Positions 1 to 9,175 of a stretch of DNA of 64,000 nucleotides are shown here, piece by piece. Both the position numbers and the translations under genes were made by a program. Positions within the stretch are counted from its first letter, which is position 1. Each line of letters starts with the position of its first letter. Under the pieces are notes generated by a model. The model did not search any database, was not told the DNA's origin, and saw only the letters and a program-made list of their open reading frames with translations. The stretch comes from Clostridium kluyveri (GTDB lineage Bacteria; Bacillota; Clostridia; Clostridiales; Clostridiaceae): contig NZ_CP018335.1 in assembly GCF_001902295.1 (NCBI RefSeq), forward strand, positions 1,798,001 to 1,862,000. Direction: 5' to 3'.

Positions 1-8
1 AAAGCGAT

Positions 9-347
9 TCATCCAGGGGTAGTGGGAGCATCCGTTTCATGAAAAGGGCTATCCAAAACAATTGTAATCCAGTGTTTTGTATTCATATGGTATGCTGGCA
101 AAATCCCTTGGTGGCTTCCTAATAAACTATTTAATGCTGGGTCGCACTTCAAGTCTAATATCTCATCACTTCCTTTTTTTGTAAAATCTAATTTAATTCT
201 CGGTACATTCATAATTAGTCCGTACCATTTGCCGCTACCATCATGTCTAAGCACCGCATAATCTGGATATTTATCAGGCTCTGTATCAAATTTTTCCTTT
301 ACATAATCAAAAATTTCTTCTTTTTCTATCGTAAAAATGCCTCTCAA
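9..347 (-). CDS. YjbR/MmcQ-like protein, probably degraded
   Basis: The 112-residue product matches the YjbR/MmcQ fold: an EEIFDYVKEKF start, a KYPDYAVLRH segment, WYGLIMNVP and a conserved AYHMNTKHWITI strand. These small proteins resemble the CyaY fold and have no settled reaction. Two things suggest decay. The usual YPW between the TEPD and KYPDYAV segments is missing, and the last ten residues (HETDAPTTPG) do not look like the family C-terminus. The only in-frame start is a TTG at 347 with no convincing ribosome binding site. The stop lies 8 bases from the window edge, so a frameshift continuing outside cannot be tested here. Confidence 0.6.
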   Translation of the reverse strand: MRGIFTIEKEEIFDYVKEKFDTEPDKYPDYAVLRHDGSGKWYGLIMNVPRIKLDFTKKGSDEILDLKCDPALNSLLGSHQGILPAYHMNTKHWITIVLDSPFHETDAPTTPG

Positions 348-390
348 GATTCTAATTTATCGGTATTTGATAAATAATTCATATGTCACA

Positions 391-600
391 TTAATTTACA
401 TTTATAACAATTTCACAACATGCTCTTGGAGTAGGTAATCCAACTAACTGTTCTGGACATACCAGTATCGCTTGTCCTTGCTTCACTAATTCAACTATAG
501 CTCTATGTTTATTATTTAGCATCATCTCGTGGCAATTTATACCAAATATAGTAAAGTAAATGGGATCTTTATACCCTAAAATTTTTTCATCGAACTCACG
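391..600 (-). pseudogene. DUF523 family remnant
   Basis: The reverse strand reads open for about 69 codons ending in TAA at 391, and carries a GINCHEMM segment followed by an exact-looking DUF523 signature, VCPEQLVGLPTPR. Intact members are about 150 residues and begin with an SACLLG-type motif; here that motif is lost, a stop precedes codon 1 and there is no start codon with a ribosome binding site. I infer a decayed fragment. It lies just upstream of another degraded gene on the same strand. Confidence 0.6.
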
Positions 601-829
601 TTAATATTACAAATAAAATAAAAGGTGGAATTTCAGGGAAACATACTTTTAGATATTTGATCATTTTTTGATATATTATCAATTTAAATGAAGCAAATTA
701 AGAGGATTCTTATATGATACTAAAATGTAAGATTTAATGTTTTTTCATTTTCTATAAATTTTATACAATGATAATTATATAAAATTTACATTAAATGTAT
801 ATTAGTTTACTTATTTAGTTTTATATAAA
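601..829. other. AT-rich spacer, nothing recognised
   Basis: This stretch is very AT-rich and has stops in all frames. I saw no gene, hairpin or convincing promoter in it. Confidence 0.5.
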
Positions 830-1128
830 TAAAAGCAACATATTATTTTTATGTAGACATTACTAGGACCATAGATAACTTATATTTATGTTCTACAAGT
901 ACCGTAAAAGGCAGGGCAGTAGAAGTATTCAGATTCATAAGGGAATGTAACCTGGCTGATTTGGAGGGGGTTAATTCACTGTTCAATCTTAAAATAGGAG
1001 ATTTAGTATTTCATAAAGTTTTCGGACAGGGAAAAGTAACTGAGAGGGAAGATAAAAGGGTAAGCATATTATTTTCAGACAATATTGAAAGAGCTTTTGT
1101 AGTTCGGTACTTTATAGTGGACAGTTAA
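830..1128 (+). pseudogene. C-terminal remnant of a UvrD/PcrA-type helicase
   Basis: From 853 the frame reads VDITRTIDNLYLC, which corresponds to helicase motif VI of the UvrD/Rep family (VGITRAKxNLYL type). It is followed after a linker by KIGDLVFHKVFGQGKV, the Tudor-like C-terminal element of PcrA/UvrD proteins, ending in TAA at 1126. A stop lies just upstream and there is no start codon or ribosome binding site, so only the last 90 or so codons of a gene of about 700 codons survive. It sits directly before the kdpD promoter. Confidence 0.65.
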
Positions 1129-1258
1129 GTCAAAGGGGAGGTGTTTATAACAAATGAAATTTCTATGACATTATTGTGTTAAGAGGATATATCCACTTTG
1201 TTTTTAATTGTATGCCTTAATGCAATCTTAATACTATAGTGGATATCGTAATGCTATA

Positions 1259-1286
1259 TTGACTTTTACTATGCTACAATTAAAAT
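1259..1286 (+). promoter_or_regulatory. Putative promoter of kdpD
   Basis: TTGACT at 1259-1264 is followed after 16 bp by TAAAAT at 1281-1286. The kdpD start is 35 bases downstream, behind an AAAGAGGTG ribosome binding site at about 1305. Prediction from sequence only. Confidence 0.5.
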
Positions 1287-1320
1287 AAAAAATAATTTTT
1301 GTATAAAGAGGTGCTTTTTA

Positions 1321-4017
1321 GTGGGTATTCACCAAACAAATTCAAATTTACTTACGGAGCAGCTTTTAAATATGTCCACAGAAAAAAGGCAGGGAAAGTT
1401 GAGGATATATTTTGGGTATGCGGCAGGTGTGGGGAAAACCTGTGCCATGTTAAATGATGCTCATGAAATGAAAAAAGATGGCATTGATGTGGTTGCCGGA
1501 TATATTGAACCACATGCCCGTCCGGAAACTATGGCTCTATTAGATGGTCTGGAGCTTTTACCACCGCTGGAGGTACTATATAGTGGCATTATGTTGAAAG
1601 AATTTGATCTTGATAGTGCTCTTAAGAGAAAGCCACAGCTTATTTTAGTGGATGAGCTGGCCCATTCAAATGCAGCAGGATGCCGTCATAAAAAGCGATA
1701 TCAGGATGTGGAGGAATTACTTCATGCAGGTATAGATGTGTATACTACCATCAATGTTCAGCATATAGAAAGTTTAAATGATGTTGTCGCCTCCATCACT
1801 GGAATTTCAGTACGTGAACGTATTCCAGACAGCGTGTTTGATGGTGCAGATCAAGTAGAACTTGTGGATATAGAACCGGATGATTTGATAGATAGACTCA
1901 ATAAAGGGAAGGTATATGGTAGAGAACAGGCACAAAGGGCACTTGTCAATTTTTTTACAAAAGAGAAGCTGGTGGCCTTACGAGAGATTGCTTTACGCCG
2001 GACGGCAGATCAAGTGAACCGGGTTGCGGTATTAAACAATAAACAATCAAAAAACGGTGGTCATTATACCAATGAACATATTTTAGTATGTTTATCCTCG
2101 GCCCCTTCCAATGCCAAGGTCATACGTACAGCAGCCAGAATGGCAGATGCCTTTCATGGCACATTTACAGCACTGCTTGTGGAAACACCCCAAATCAAGG
2201 AGTTATCGGAAAAGAATATGATAAAGCTAAGAGAAAACTTGCGGCTAGCGGAGCAACTAAGTGCTCAGATTGCTACGGTGTATGGTGAAGATATTCCTAT
2301 GCAGATTGCAGAATATGCCACAGCAAGTAGGGTATCAAAGATTGTCATAGGACGTTCTAACCATGTTAAGAAATGGTTTGCAAAAACCAATTTTGTAGAT
2401 AGGTTGATTACGTTGGCACCCAATCTTGATATTTATATTATTCCAGATACACAGTCATCTTTTTATGTTAGAACTTATAAGTTTACAAAGCCCCTGGAGT
2501 TATCACTGCCTGATATTTTTAAATCTGCAGGTATTTTATTTGTATGTACTCTGATTGGGCTGTGGTTTGATTCTCTTGGATTCAGTGAATCAAACATTAT
2601 TATGGTATATATTTTAGGTGTTTTGTTCAATGCTATGGTTACAAATGGGAAAATATACAGCGCAGTGGCATCTATATTAAGTGTACTGGTGTTCAATTAT
2701 TTCTTTACATACCCTTATTTTTCTCTTTTAGCATATGATCCGGGATACCTTGTTACCTTTTTAGTTATGCTGATGGCCTCTTTTATAGCTAGTACATTGA
2801 CAAAACGGGTAAAGGAACAGGCTCGTTATTCTGCACAAAAAGCTTATCGTACGGAAGTGCTTCTTGAAACCAACCGGAAATTACAGCAGGCAAAGGATAA
2901 ATCTGAAATTTTCAGCGAGACGGCACATCAATTGGTAAAGCTTCTTGACAGAACTGTGATCTTTTATCCCGAGCAGCACAATACATTATCTGAACCACTT
3001 GTTTTCTCAAAGGATGGATGGGAGGGTGATCTTAAGACTTACTTGAAAACAGATGAACGTGCAGTAGCTGAGTGGGTGTATAAAAATAATAAACGTGCTG
3101 GTGCTACAACAAATACTCTTTCTGCTGCCAAATGTTTATACCTTGCGGTGCGCAGCAGTGATGTGGTATTTGCCGTTGTTGGAATTGTCATGGATAAGAA
3201 AGTACTGTTGGAGGCTTTTGAAAAAAGCCTGATGATTGCTATGTTGGGTGATTGTGCTCTGTCTCTGGAAAAAGAAAAACTCAATGAAAGGCAAAAACAG
3301 ATTTCCATACAGATACAACAGGAGAAGCTCCGCGGCAATTTGCTCAGAACAATCTCCCATGATTTACGCACGCCTCTTACAAGTATATCGGGCAATGCTG
3401 GTATTCTCATGGGAAATTCTAAAGTGTTAAGCGAAGAACAAAAAAAGGGGCTTTATACAGATATTTATGATGATTCCATGTGGCTTATCAACTTAGTTGA
3501 AAATCTTCTGTCTATTACTCGAATTGAAGACGGTAAGATAAACTTGAATTTGCAGCCAGAACTTTTAGAGGAAATTATTGCAGAAGCACTGTGCCACATT
3601 AACCGCAATAGCGTGAATTACCATATCGAAACAATAGTGGATGATGAACTGATCATGGCAAAAGTGGATTCTCGTCTCATTATCCAGGTCATTATTAATA
3701 TTGTAGATAATGCCATTAAATACACCCCTCCTGGGTCTCATATCGTAATTTCAGCCAAAAGGAGAAAACAATTTATTTTAGTGGAAATAGCAGATGATGG
3801 TCATGGTATCGAAGATGAGGCAAAAGACAGGTTATTCGACATGTTTTATACTGTAGACAATATCCGTGGAGATAGCCGCAGGGGACTGGGGCTTGGACTT
3901 TCTTTATGTAAGTCTATTGTTCATGCTCACGGCGGTACAATTTATGTAAAAGATAATATTCCGCAGGGTACGGTGATTTGCTTTACCTTGCAAGCACAGG
4001 AGGTAAAATTATCATGA
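1321..4017 (+). CDS. kdpD: Potassium sensor histidine kinase KdpD
   Basis: KdpD senses potassium limitation or osmotic stress at the membrane and phosphorylates KdpE. The 898-residue protein has the full family layout. An N-terminal KdpD ATP-binding domain carries the Walker A sequence GYAAGVGKT (residues 32-40) and a DELAHSN motif. It is followed by a universal-stress-like domain, four close transmembrane segments (about 400-500), a GAF-like region, the H-box ISHDLRTPL with His680, and an ATPase domain with DNAIKYTPPG and GLGLGLSLCK. Translation starts at GTG 1321, placed 9-10 bases after AGAGG. Its last codons overlap kdpE by 4 bases (ATGA), so the two are translationally coupled. Here kdpDE precede the transporter genes; in C. 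acetobutylicum they follow them. Confidence 0.97.
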   Translation: MGIHQTNSNLLTEQLLNMSTEKRQGKLRIYFGYAAGVGKTCAMLNDAHEMKKDGIDVVAGYIEPHARPETMALLDGLELLPPLEVLYSGIMLKEFDLDSALKRKPQLILVDELAHSNAAGCRHKKRYQDVEELLHAGIDVYTTINVQHIESLNDVVASITGISVRERIPDSVFDGADQVELVDIEPDDLIDRLNKGKVYGREQAQRALVNFFTKEKLVALREIALRRTADQVNRVAVLNNKQSKNGGHYTNEHILVCLSSAPSNAKVIRTAARMADAFHGTFTALLVETPQIKELSEKNMIKLRENLRLAEQLSAQIATVYGEDIPMQIAEYATASRVSKIVIGRSNHVKKWFAKTNFVDRLITLAPNLDIYIIPDTQSSFYVRTYKFTKPLELSLPDIFKSAGILFVCTLIGLWFDSLGFSESNIIMVYILGVLFNAMVTNGKIYSAVASILSVLVFNYFFTYPYFSLLAYDPGYLVTFLVMLMASFIASTLTKRVKEQARYSAQKAYRTEVLLETNRKLQQAKDKSEIFSETAHQLVKLLDRTVIFYPEQHNTLSEPLVFSKDGWEGDLKTYLKTDERAVAEWVYKNNKRAGATTNTLSAAKCLYLAVRSSDVVFAVVGIVMDKKVLLEAFEKSLMIAMLGDCALSLEKEKLNERQKQISIQIQQEKLRGNLLRTISHDLRTPLTSISGNAGILMGNSKVLSEEQKKGLYTDIYDDSMWLINLVENLLSITRIEDGKINLNLQPELLEEIIAEALCHINRNSVNYHIETIVDDELIMAKVDSRLIIQVIINIVDNAIKYTPPGSHIVISAKRRKQFILVEIADDGHGIEDEAKDRLFDMFYTVDNIRGDSRRGLGLGLSLCKSIVHAHGGTIYVKDNIPQGTVICFTLQAQEVKLS

Positions 4018-4730
4018 ATAAACCATTGATTCTTGTAGTGGAAGATGATAAAGCCATCCGTAAGCTTATTACCACTACACTGGAAACACAAGGGTATAGA
4101 TACCATACTGCAGAAACTGGAAGTGCATCTATTTTAGAGGCAGTTTCTAGGCAGCCAGATATTATAATTCTGGATTTAGGTTTGCCTGATATAGATGGTG
4201 TCGAAATTATTAAAAAGATACGGGCATGGTCTAATATTCCCATTATTGTTGTCAGCGCCCGAAGTGAGGATAGGGACAAAATTGATTCCTTGGATGCTGG
4301 TGCAGATGATTATTTAACAAAGCCTTTCAGTGTTGAAGAGCTTTTAGCACGACTTCGGGTTAGTCTGCGTCGTATTCGCTATGATAATAAGAAGCTTCTA
4401 AAGGATGCTGCTATTTTTATAAATAACGGTTTAAAAATCGACTATGAAGCTGGCTGTGTGTGGTTGGATGGAGATGAGGTACATCTTACTCCCATTGAAT
4501 ATAAATTGATTTGTCTACTTGCTAAGAATGTAGGAAAGGTTCTGACGCATAATTTTATTTTACATGAAATCTGGGGAAACTATTCAAGTGATATTTCTGC
4601 TCTTCGTGTTTTTATGGCAACTCTTCGAAAAAAGATAGAAAAAGAGCCTTCAAAACCCAAATACATTCAAACTCACATTGGAGTTGGCTATCGTATGCTG
4701 AGAGTTGTGGATGACAGTGAGATCATTTAA
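4014..4730 (+). CDS. kdpE: Response regulator KdpE
   Basis: This OmpR-family regulator activates the kdp transporter genes after phosphorylation by KdpD. The 238-residue protein has a receiver domain with acidic residues in VVEDD, the phosphoacceptor Asp54 in LDLGLPDIDG, the Lys of the LTKPF loop, and a winged-helix DNA-binding domain with HLTPIEYKLICLL and GVGYRML. I chose ATG 4014 over the longer upstream reading because CAGGAGGTAAA lies 8 bases before it and it gives the ATGA overlap with kdpD. Confidence 0.97.
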   Translation: MNKPLILVVEDDKAIRKLITTTLETQGYRYHTAETGSASILEAVSRQPDIIILDLGLPDIDGVEIIKKIRAWSNIPIIVVSARSEDRDKIDSLDAGADDYLTKPFSVEELLARLRVSLRRIRYDNKKLLKDAAIFINNGLKIDYEAGCVWLDGDEVHLTPIEYKLICLLAKNVGKVLTHNFILHEIWGNYSSDISALRVFMATLRKKIEKEPSKPKYIQTHIGVGYRMLRVVDDSEII

Positions 4731-4884
4731 ATTGTATTTTATAAAAAAGCATAATAAATTAGATAAATACGGATAATAACTCTGTACTATTTCTTTATAA
4801 AAGTGCAGGTTATTTTTGTCGTTCAATTTTTGGGAAATATTTGAAAAAATCATCTTAATGAAGTATTAATGTGATTAAAAAAAC

Positions 4885-4925
4885 TCTAACACTGGCTTAA
4901 TAAGAAATGTGATACACTAAAGCAT
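4885..4925 (+). promoter_or_regulatory. Putative KdpE-activated promoter of the transporter genes
   Basis: The 219-base gap between kdpE and the first micro-ORF holds a -10-like TACACT at 4913-4918 with no good -35 at 16-18 bp. That is what an activator-dependent promoter would show. I could not identify a KdpE box by eye. Confidence 0.3.
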
Positions 4926-4949
4926 ATTCAAGGGAAGGAGGGAATTGAA

Positions 4950-5039
4950 ATGGATTTTTTAATGCTTGGTATCTTAGCAGTGTGTTTTATATTAGCTAAA
5001 CTTTTAACTGATTGGTGCGGCCGTCATGTGGAAAAATAG
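4950..5039 (+). CDS. 29-residue membrane micro-protein of the kdp operon
   Basis: A good ribosome binding site (GGAAGGAGGG) lies 8 bases before ATG 4950. The peptide is one hydrophobic helix (about residues 3-19, MLGILAVCFILAKLL) followed by a short polar tail with Cys, Arg and His. Clostridial and some other Gram-positive kdp operons carry extra tiny ORFs next to kdpF, such as KdpZ/KdpY of C. acetobutylicum; by position this may be one of them. The sequence is too short for a firm family call. Confidence 0.6.
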   Translation: MDFLMLGILAVCFILAKLLTDWCGRHVEK

Positions 5040-5058
5040 TACAATAGGAGGGCTTTTT

Positions 5059-5136
5059 ATGATATTACTTGGAATTATCATTTTAGCGTTAGGAGCATAT
5101 TTGGTATATGCTCTGATAAATCCGGAAAAATTTTAA
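5059..5136 (+). CDS. kdpF: KdpF, small subunit of the Kdp K+ pump
   Basis: The 25-residue peptide (MILLGIIILALGAYLVYALI, then NPEKF) has the KdpF pattern: one transmembrane helix ending in a YLVYALxxPE(K/R)F-type tail. KdpF stabilises the KdpABC complex in the membrane. AGGAGG lies 8 bases before ATG 5059, and kdpA starts 21 bases after its stop. Confidence 0.85.
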   Translation: MILLGIIILALGAYLVYALINPEKF

Positions 5137-5157
5137 TTGAAGATTGGAGGAAAATTT

Positions 5158-6876
5158 ATGTTGCAAATCATTTTGATATTGGCAATCTTCATTGTTCTTG
5201 TTATTCCAATGGGAAAATATTTATACCATATTATGGCCAGAAAGCATACTTTTTTAGATCCAGTTTTTGACCCCATTGATGGTGCGATTTACCGTATATG
5301 TGGTATTGATAAGAAAGAAATGAATTGGAAGCAGTATGTTACAACACTGCTTGCAACCAATGCACTCATGGTACTAATTGGATATTTGATTTTAAGACTT
5401 CAGGTACTTCACATTTTTAACCCCAATGGCATCAGTGGAATGGAACCAAGTTTGTCATTTAATACCATTATCAGTTTCATGACAAATACAAACCTTCAGC
5501 ACTATTCCGGGGAATCTGGACTTTCATATTTAAGTCAGATGATGGTAATTACCTTTATGATGTTTACTTCTGCGGCTACTGGATTTTCTGCTGCCATGGC
5601 GTTTATTCGAGGTCTTGGGGGGAGAACAAAAACTATGGGTAACTTTTACGTGGATTTAATACGTATTATAACCCGTGTTTTGCTCCCCATTTCCATATTA
5701 GGTGGATTACTTCTTGTTTATCTCGGAGTTCCTCAAACCTTGTCAGCCAATTTGACTGTTGGAACAATTGAAGGGAAGTTTCAGGATATTGCCATGGGAC
5801 CAATAGCTTCTCTGGAAATAATTAAACATTTGGGAACAAATGGAGGGGGATTTTTTGGTGCAAATTCGTCAACGCCATTTGAAAATCCTAATATATTTAC
5901 AAATATTATAGAAATAATTTCCATGATGATTTTACCAGGTGCTTGTGTAGTTGCATTCGGTCACATGGTTCATGATGGTAAAAAAGAAGAAGAAAAGAAA
6001 AATCCAAAGAGAATTTTTTTTGGAAGAGAAGGAAGGACGATTTTTGTTGTTATGTCCATAATCTTCATAATGGGGCTTGTTATCTGCTTCGTGTCTGAGA
6101 GTGCCGGAAATCCTTTATTGGCACAAGCCGGATTAAGTCAAAGCATGGGGAGCATGGAAGGTAAGGAGGTACGGTTTGGCATTGCCCAATCCTCACTTTT
6201 TACAACAGTTACGACTGCTTTCACTACAGGTTCAATCAACAATATGCATGACACTTTAACGCCTATGGGAGGATTTGTTGCACTGCTTTTTATGATGCTC
6301 AATGTGGTATTTGGGGGCAAGGGTGTAGGACTTATGAATATGATCCTTTATGCTATTCTTGCAGTTTTTATATGTGGACTTATGATTGGCCGTACGCCGG
6401 AATATCTGGGTAAAAAAATTGAAGGAAAGGAAATGAAGCTGACAGCACTGGGGATTATCATCCATCCTTTGATTATTCTAGCCTTTGCTGCACTGGCAAT
6501 AGCAGTTCCAGCGGGGTTAAAAGGAATCACCAATCCTGGTTTTCATGGTTTGACCCAGGTTGTATACGAATATGCATCTTCAGCTGCAAATAACGGTTCA
6601 GGGTTTGAGGGATTGGCTGATAATACCTATTTTTGGAATATCACTACAGGGCTTGCTATGTTCTTTGGACGTTACTTATCCATTATAATTCAGATTGCCA
6701 TTGCAAGTTCACTAATGTTGAAACGTCCGGTGAGCGAATCTGTGGGTACGCTTAAAACAGATACAGGAACATTTGCGGTAGCATTGCTCATGGTTATACT
6801 TATTATTGCTGCACTCACATTTTTTCCAGTGCTGGCACTTGGCCCTATTGCGGAACATTTGACTTTATGGAAATAA
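5158..6876 (+). CDS. kdpA: Potassium-transporting ATPase subunit KdpA
   Basis: KdpA is the potassium-selective channel-like subunit of the high-affinity KdpFABC pump. The product of 572 residues has about ten transmembrane helices and four pore-loop regions with the expected selectivity glycines, seen in TNLQHYSGE, NGGGFFGANSSTPFEN, TTGSINNMHD and AANNGSGFEG. The start is ATG 5158, with GGAGG 7 bases upstream; the longer frame from 5137 would begin with codons that contain the ribosome binding site. kdpB starts 13 bases after the stop, so the genes are co-transcribed. Confidence 0.97.
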   Translation: MLQIILILAIFIVLVIPMGKYLYHIMARKHTFLDPVFDPIDGAIYRICGIDKKEMNWKQYVTTLLATNALMVLIGYLILRLQVLHIFNPNGISGMEPSLSFNTIISFMTNTNLQHYSGESGLSYLSQMMVITFMMFTSAATGFSAAMAFIRGLGGRTKTMGNFYVDLIRIITRVLLPISILGGLLLVYLGVPQTLSANLTVGTIEGKFQDIAMGPIASLEIIKHLGTNGGGFFGANSSTPFENPNIFTNIIEIISMMILPGACVVAFGHMVHDGKKEEEKKNPKRIFFGREGRTIFVVMSIIFIMGLVICFVSESAGNPLLAQAGLSQSMGSMEGKEVRFGIAQSSLFTTVTTAFTTGSINNMHDTLTPMGGFVALLFMMLNVVFGGKGVGLMNMILYAILAVFICGLMIGRTPEYLGKKIEGKEMKLTALGIIIHPLIILAFAALAIAVPAGLKGITNPGFHGLTQVVYEYASSAANNGSGFEGLADNTYFWNITTGLAMFFGRYLSIIIQIAIASSLMLKRPVSESVGTLKTDTGTFAVALLMVILIIAALTFFPVLALGPIAEHLTLWK

Positions 6877-6889
6877 GGAGGAGTCTTTC

Positions 6890-8944
6890 ATGAATAAAGA
6901 TACAAAAACAAAATTTATTACAAAAGATATTCTTAGGACCTCCATATTTGGAGCCTTTAAGAAACTTAACCTCAAATATATGGTAAAAAATCCTGTTATG
7001 TTTGTGGTGGAAGTGGGTTTTGTGGTGACTATTCTCCTTTCATTCTTCCCGGATATTTTTGGAGATAAGGGGAATAACCTGCGTTTATATAACATAGTAG
7101 TATCCTTTATTTTACTCATCACAGTATTTTTTTCAAACTTTGCAGAGTCAATTGCAGAAGGTAGAGGAAAAGCACAGGCTGAAAGCTTGAAGAAAACTCA
7201 AAAAGACATGCAGGCCTGTGTTATAAGTGACGATGGAAAAGAGACTATTGTCAATGCCAGCATGCTAAAAAAGGGTGATATTGTTTTAGTAAAGGCAGGA
7301 GAATTTATTCCCAATGACGGTGAAGTAATTCAGGGAATTGCCTCCGTAGACGAATCCGCTATTACTGGAGAGTCCGCTCCTGTGGTAAAGGAAAGCGGAG
7401 GAGATTTTGCTTCCGTAACTGGCGGTACTACAGTAGTAAGTGACTGGCTGAAGATACAAATTACTTCTGAGCCCGGACATTCCTTTATTGATAGAATGAT
7501 TACCATGGTAGAAGGTGCTTCGCGTAAAAAAACACCGAATGAAATTGCACTAAATACATTATTGGTAAGTTTAACCATAATTTTTCTGATTGTTATTGTT
7601 ACTCTTTATCCCATAGCGGTATATATGGAGGTGCGTATTCCTATTTCCACACTTGTTGCATTAACTGTATGTCTTATTCCTACAACTATTGGAGGGCTGT
7701 TGTCTGCAATTGGTATCGCGGGTATGGATCGTGTTACCCGTTTTAACGTCATTGCTATGTCCGGTAAAGCAGTGGAAGCCTGTGGAGATGTGGATACTAT
7801 GATTTTAGATAAAACTGGAACTATAACTTACGGAAATCGCATGGCATCAAAATTTATACCTGTAGGAAATGTGAAAGAGCAGGAGTTAATTCATTATGCT
7901 GTTATAAGTTCTTTAAGAGACAACACTCCAGAGGGAAAATCCATTGTAGAGCTTGGCGGGAAGCTTACTGGGATACAAAATGAAGATATACCTGGTATGG
8001 AGTTTATAGAGTTTACTGCGCAGACACGTATGAGTGGCGTGAAGCTTCCAGATGGCACAAGAATCCGCAAAGGTGCTTCTGACGCAATTGAGAAGTATGT
8101 TCAAGAATTAGGTGGTGTGATTCCAAAGGATTTAGCTGTGCAGGTAAGGGAAGTGTCAAAGCTTGGTGGTACCCCTCTGATGGTTTGTGTGAATGACAGG
8201 ATTTTAGGAGTTATTTATTTGAAGGATACTATAAAAGCTGGGCTTGTAGAGCGCTTTGCAAGACTTAGGGCTATCGGAATTAAAACTGTAATGTGTACCG
8301 GTGATAACCCTTTAACAGCAGCTACTATAGCACAGGAAGCCGGTGTGGACAGTTTTATTGCAGAATGCAAACCGGAGGATAAGATTGAAGCCATTAAAGC
8401 TGAGCAGGCTGAGGGCAAGGTGGTTGCCATGACAGGTGATGGTACCAATGATGCCCCAGCACTGGCACAGGCAGATGTGGGTATTGCAATGAACAGTGGA
8501 ACTTCTGCGGCAAAAGAAGCAGCCAACATGGTGGATTTGGATTCCGATCCCACTAAAATATTGGATGTTGTAGAAATCGGAAAGCAGCTTTTAATTACAC
8601 GAGGTTCATTAACTACATTTAGTATTGCTAATGATGTAGCAAAGTATTTTGCAATTATACCTGCCATATTTATGGGGGTCATTCCGCAGATGAATATATT
8701 GAATATTATGTCACTGTCTACATCCTATAGTGCAATTTTGGCCGCTTTGATTTTTAACGCTGTTATTATTCCATGTCTGATTCCACTTGCCATGAAGGGG
8801 GTTAAATATAAACCACAACGTTCTGAAAAGTTGCTCACCCGTAATATGTTGATTTATGGTCTGGGAGGTATTATAGCACCTTTTGTAGGAATCAAAGTGA
8901 TTGATCTTATTATTACGCCATTGCTTACGACCTTTGGCCTATAA
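6890..8944 (+). CDS. kdpB: Potassium-transporting P-type ATPase subunit KdpB
   Basis: KdpB hydrolyses ATP to drive potassium uptake through KdpA. The 684-residue protein shows all P-type ATPase landmarks: TGESAPV in the actuator domain, the phosphorylated Asp307 in LDKTGTITYG, the CTGDNPLTA loop and TGDGTNDAPALAQAD. The transmembrane arrangement is the short KdpB type. GGAGG lies 9 bases before ATG 6890. Confidence 0.98.
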   Translation: MNKDTKTKFITKDILRTSIFGAFKKLNLKYMVKNPVMFVVEVGFVVTILLSFFPDIFGDKGNNLRLYNIVVSFILLITVFFSNFAESIAEGRGKAQAESLKKTQKDMQACVISDDGKETIVNASMLKKGDIVLVKAGEFIPNDGEVIQGIASVDESAITGESAPVVKESGGDFASVTGGTTVVSDWLKIQITSEPGHSFIDRMITMVEGASRKKTPNEIALNTLLVSLTIIFLIVIVTLYPIAVYMEVRIPISTLVALTVCLIPTTIGGLLSAIGIAGMDRVTRFNVIAMSGKAVEACGDVDTMILDKTGTITYGNRMASKFIPVGNVKEQELIHYAVISSLRDNTPEGKSIVELGGKLTGIQNEDIPGMEFIEFTAQTRMSGVKLPDGTRIRKGASDAIEKYVQELGGVIPKDLAVQVREVSKLGGTPLMVCVNDRILGVIYLKDTIKAGLVERFARLRAIGIKTVMCTGDNPLTAATIAQEAGVDSFIAECKPEDKIEAIKAEQAEGKVVAMTGDGTNDAPALAQADVGIAMNSGTSAAKEAANMVDLDSDPTKILDVVEIGKQLLITRGSLTTFSIANDVAKYFAIIPAIFMGVIPQMNILNIMSLSTSYSAILAALIFNAVIIPCLIPLAMKGVKYKPQRSEKLLTRNMLIYGLGGIIAPFVGIKVIDLIITPLLTTFGL

Positions 8945-8977
8945 AAAATTCTTTTTGGGGAAAAGGAGGGGGTTTTT

Positions 8978-9175
8978 ATGGATAGCTTTCTAAAGAATGT
9001 GGGTATTATGGCAATTGGATTTCTGGTGGTCTATATCTATAAAAAGATAGTAGACTATTATGATCTTGAACAATTGGAATCTCTTGAATGTGACAAGGAG
9101 TGTGAATTCATTAAAAAAGTTGATAAAGAAATGCCCTACCATAACACCCTTGGGTTTAGAATAGGAGGTGATAAA
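8978..9175 (+). CDS. 66-residue membrane leader ORF fused in frame to kdpC
   Basis: A strong site (AAAGGAGGGGG) precedes ATG 8978 after kdpB. The frame encodes one hydrophobic segment (about residues 8-22, VGIMAIGFLVVYIY) and a charged stretch with two cysteines (CDKEC). It has no stop codon and runs directly into the KdpC methionine at 9176. KdpC has its own ribosome binding site, so translation could give both KdpC and a 276-residue extended form. I do not recognise the leader; C. acetobutylicum also has an extra gene, kdpX, after kdpC, but I cannot show homology. Confidence 0.5.

Noticed and set aside
8215..8682. 155-codon open frame antisense to kdpB
   Set aside because: It mirrors the conserved ATPase motifs on the other strand and has no start signals.
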